Assembly: GCF_901709675.1 (NCBI RefSeq)
Contig: NC_051100.1
Coordinates: 3,534,001-3,598,000 of the forward strand
Reading direction: 5' to 3'
Source of the DNA: Syngnathus acus
Taxonomy: Eukaryota; Chordata; Actinopteri; Syngnathiformes; Syngnathidae
Length of the DNA stretch: 64,000 nucleotides
Shown here: positions 63,356 to 64,000 of the stretch, piece by piece
Layout of the letters: each line of letters begins with the position of its first letter
Position numbering within the stretch: the stretch's first letter is position 1
Program-made: the position numbers and the translations under genes
Notes under the pieces: generated by a model
Told to the model about the DNA's origin: nothing
What the model saw: only the letters and a program-made list of their open reading frames with translations
The model's database searches: none

Positions 63356-63970
63356 ATGAGCTGTGGGGAACCTGCGACCTGTGGGATGTAGACGAGCGGC
63401 CCGCCATGCAAAACTCAAAACGAATAAAACCTCAGAGGAACTGATAGGAAAAGCCCCAAAAACTTTCAATCCACAAATCTGTTTGATTGTTGACATACAA
63501 AGTTTTTTTGTCCTGCATTTTGCATGGCCCAAAGTGGGGAACATGTTCTGCTCTCATAATAACTGACCTAAAACACTCATTGGTTTGTAAATATTCACCA
63601 AAGCTATTTTAATTGTTTGGACCTTGTCACAAGTCCCGACGCGAGTTTATTTGAGAATGACTTCCTTTATTGACCTGTACATATTTTTATTTCTACCTTG
63701 TGTTGTCATAAGCTCACGTTCTAACTTTTTTTTTTTTGCCATCTGTTGTGCCAGTTTGTGTGATAGTTGTGCTATTGAGAGATTTAGTTTTTTCTTCTTC
63801 TTTGTAATAGGCATTGCCGACGCTATTTATGTGCAAGAGAATTCCTAATGGACTATATTTAAATGACAATAGCTTTGAATTTCACAAGGGTCGTGCTGTC
63901 TTGCCATGTAAATAAGACTTAATCCACTGTTGGAATCCGTGTTGAATAAACACCCACGTTTGTTTTTCCT
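63356..63970 (+). other. ccar1: ccar1 3'UTR with poly(A) signal
   Basis: About 600 bases of AT-rich DNA ending at AATAAA 63945-63950, followed by a GT-rich stretch. No further gene begins before the window ends. Confidence 0.65.
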
Positions 63971-64000
63971 TTGTATTTTTGACTTCTGGTTTGTGATGCA

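Overview
This is nuclear DNA from a bony fish, most likely a compact percomorph-type teleost. The evidence is short introns with GT-AG borders and vertebrate gene families. There are also fish-style dispersed repeats and poly(A) signals, and the gene order overlaps human chromosome 10q. No bacterial, phage or viral genes, CRISPR arrays, rRNA or tRNA genes were recognised.

Layout from left to right. 83-2710 (+): last coding exon and long 3'UTR of marchf8. 3118-6812 and 7419-11429 (both -): two complete 14-exon arachidonate 5-lipoxygenase genes in tandem, called alox5 copy A and copy B here. 13467-15198 (-): slc25a16, a nine-exon mitochondrial carrier. 15962-17845 (+): a full-length ccdc93 in a single exon, divergent from slc25a16 and probably an intact retrogene. 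18640-41100 (+): tet1, with a CpG-rich promoter, a 10.6 kb intron 2, a CXXC zinc finger and the split dioxygenase domain. 41844-45613 (+): an eIF4E-class cap-binding protein, probably the fish eif4e1c type. 47532-50553 (-): a TMEM150/DRAM-family membrane protein. 51573-53410 (+): nfu1, a mitochondrial Fe-S scaffold. 54130-63970 (+): ccar1 with 25 coding exons.

Marchf8 beside alox5, and slc25a16-tet1-ccar1 in that order, match two blocks of human 10q (10q11 and 10q21). The ccdc93 copy and the eif4e/tmem150-like/nfu1 trio are extra here. I reconstructed coding exons from splice signals. Reading phase closes across every junction, giving proteins of 674 and 673 aa (alox5 B and A), 323 (slc25a16), 627 (ccdc93), 1969 (tet1), 211 (eif4e), 246 (tmem150-like), 240 (nfu1) and 1256 (ccar1).

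These genes do not form one pathway. I do not see a new biological system. The points most worth following are the intronless ccdc93, the alox5 pair with a near-identical intron 3 (gene conversion) and changed regulatory residues in copy A, a probable GC-AG intron in ccar1, and four terminal-inverted-repeat elements, two of them with 8-bp target duplications.
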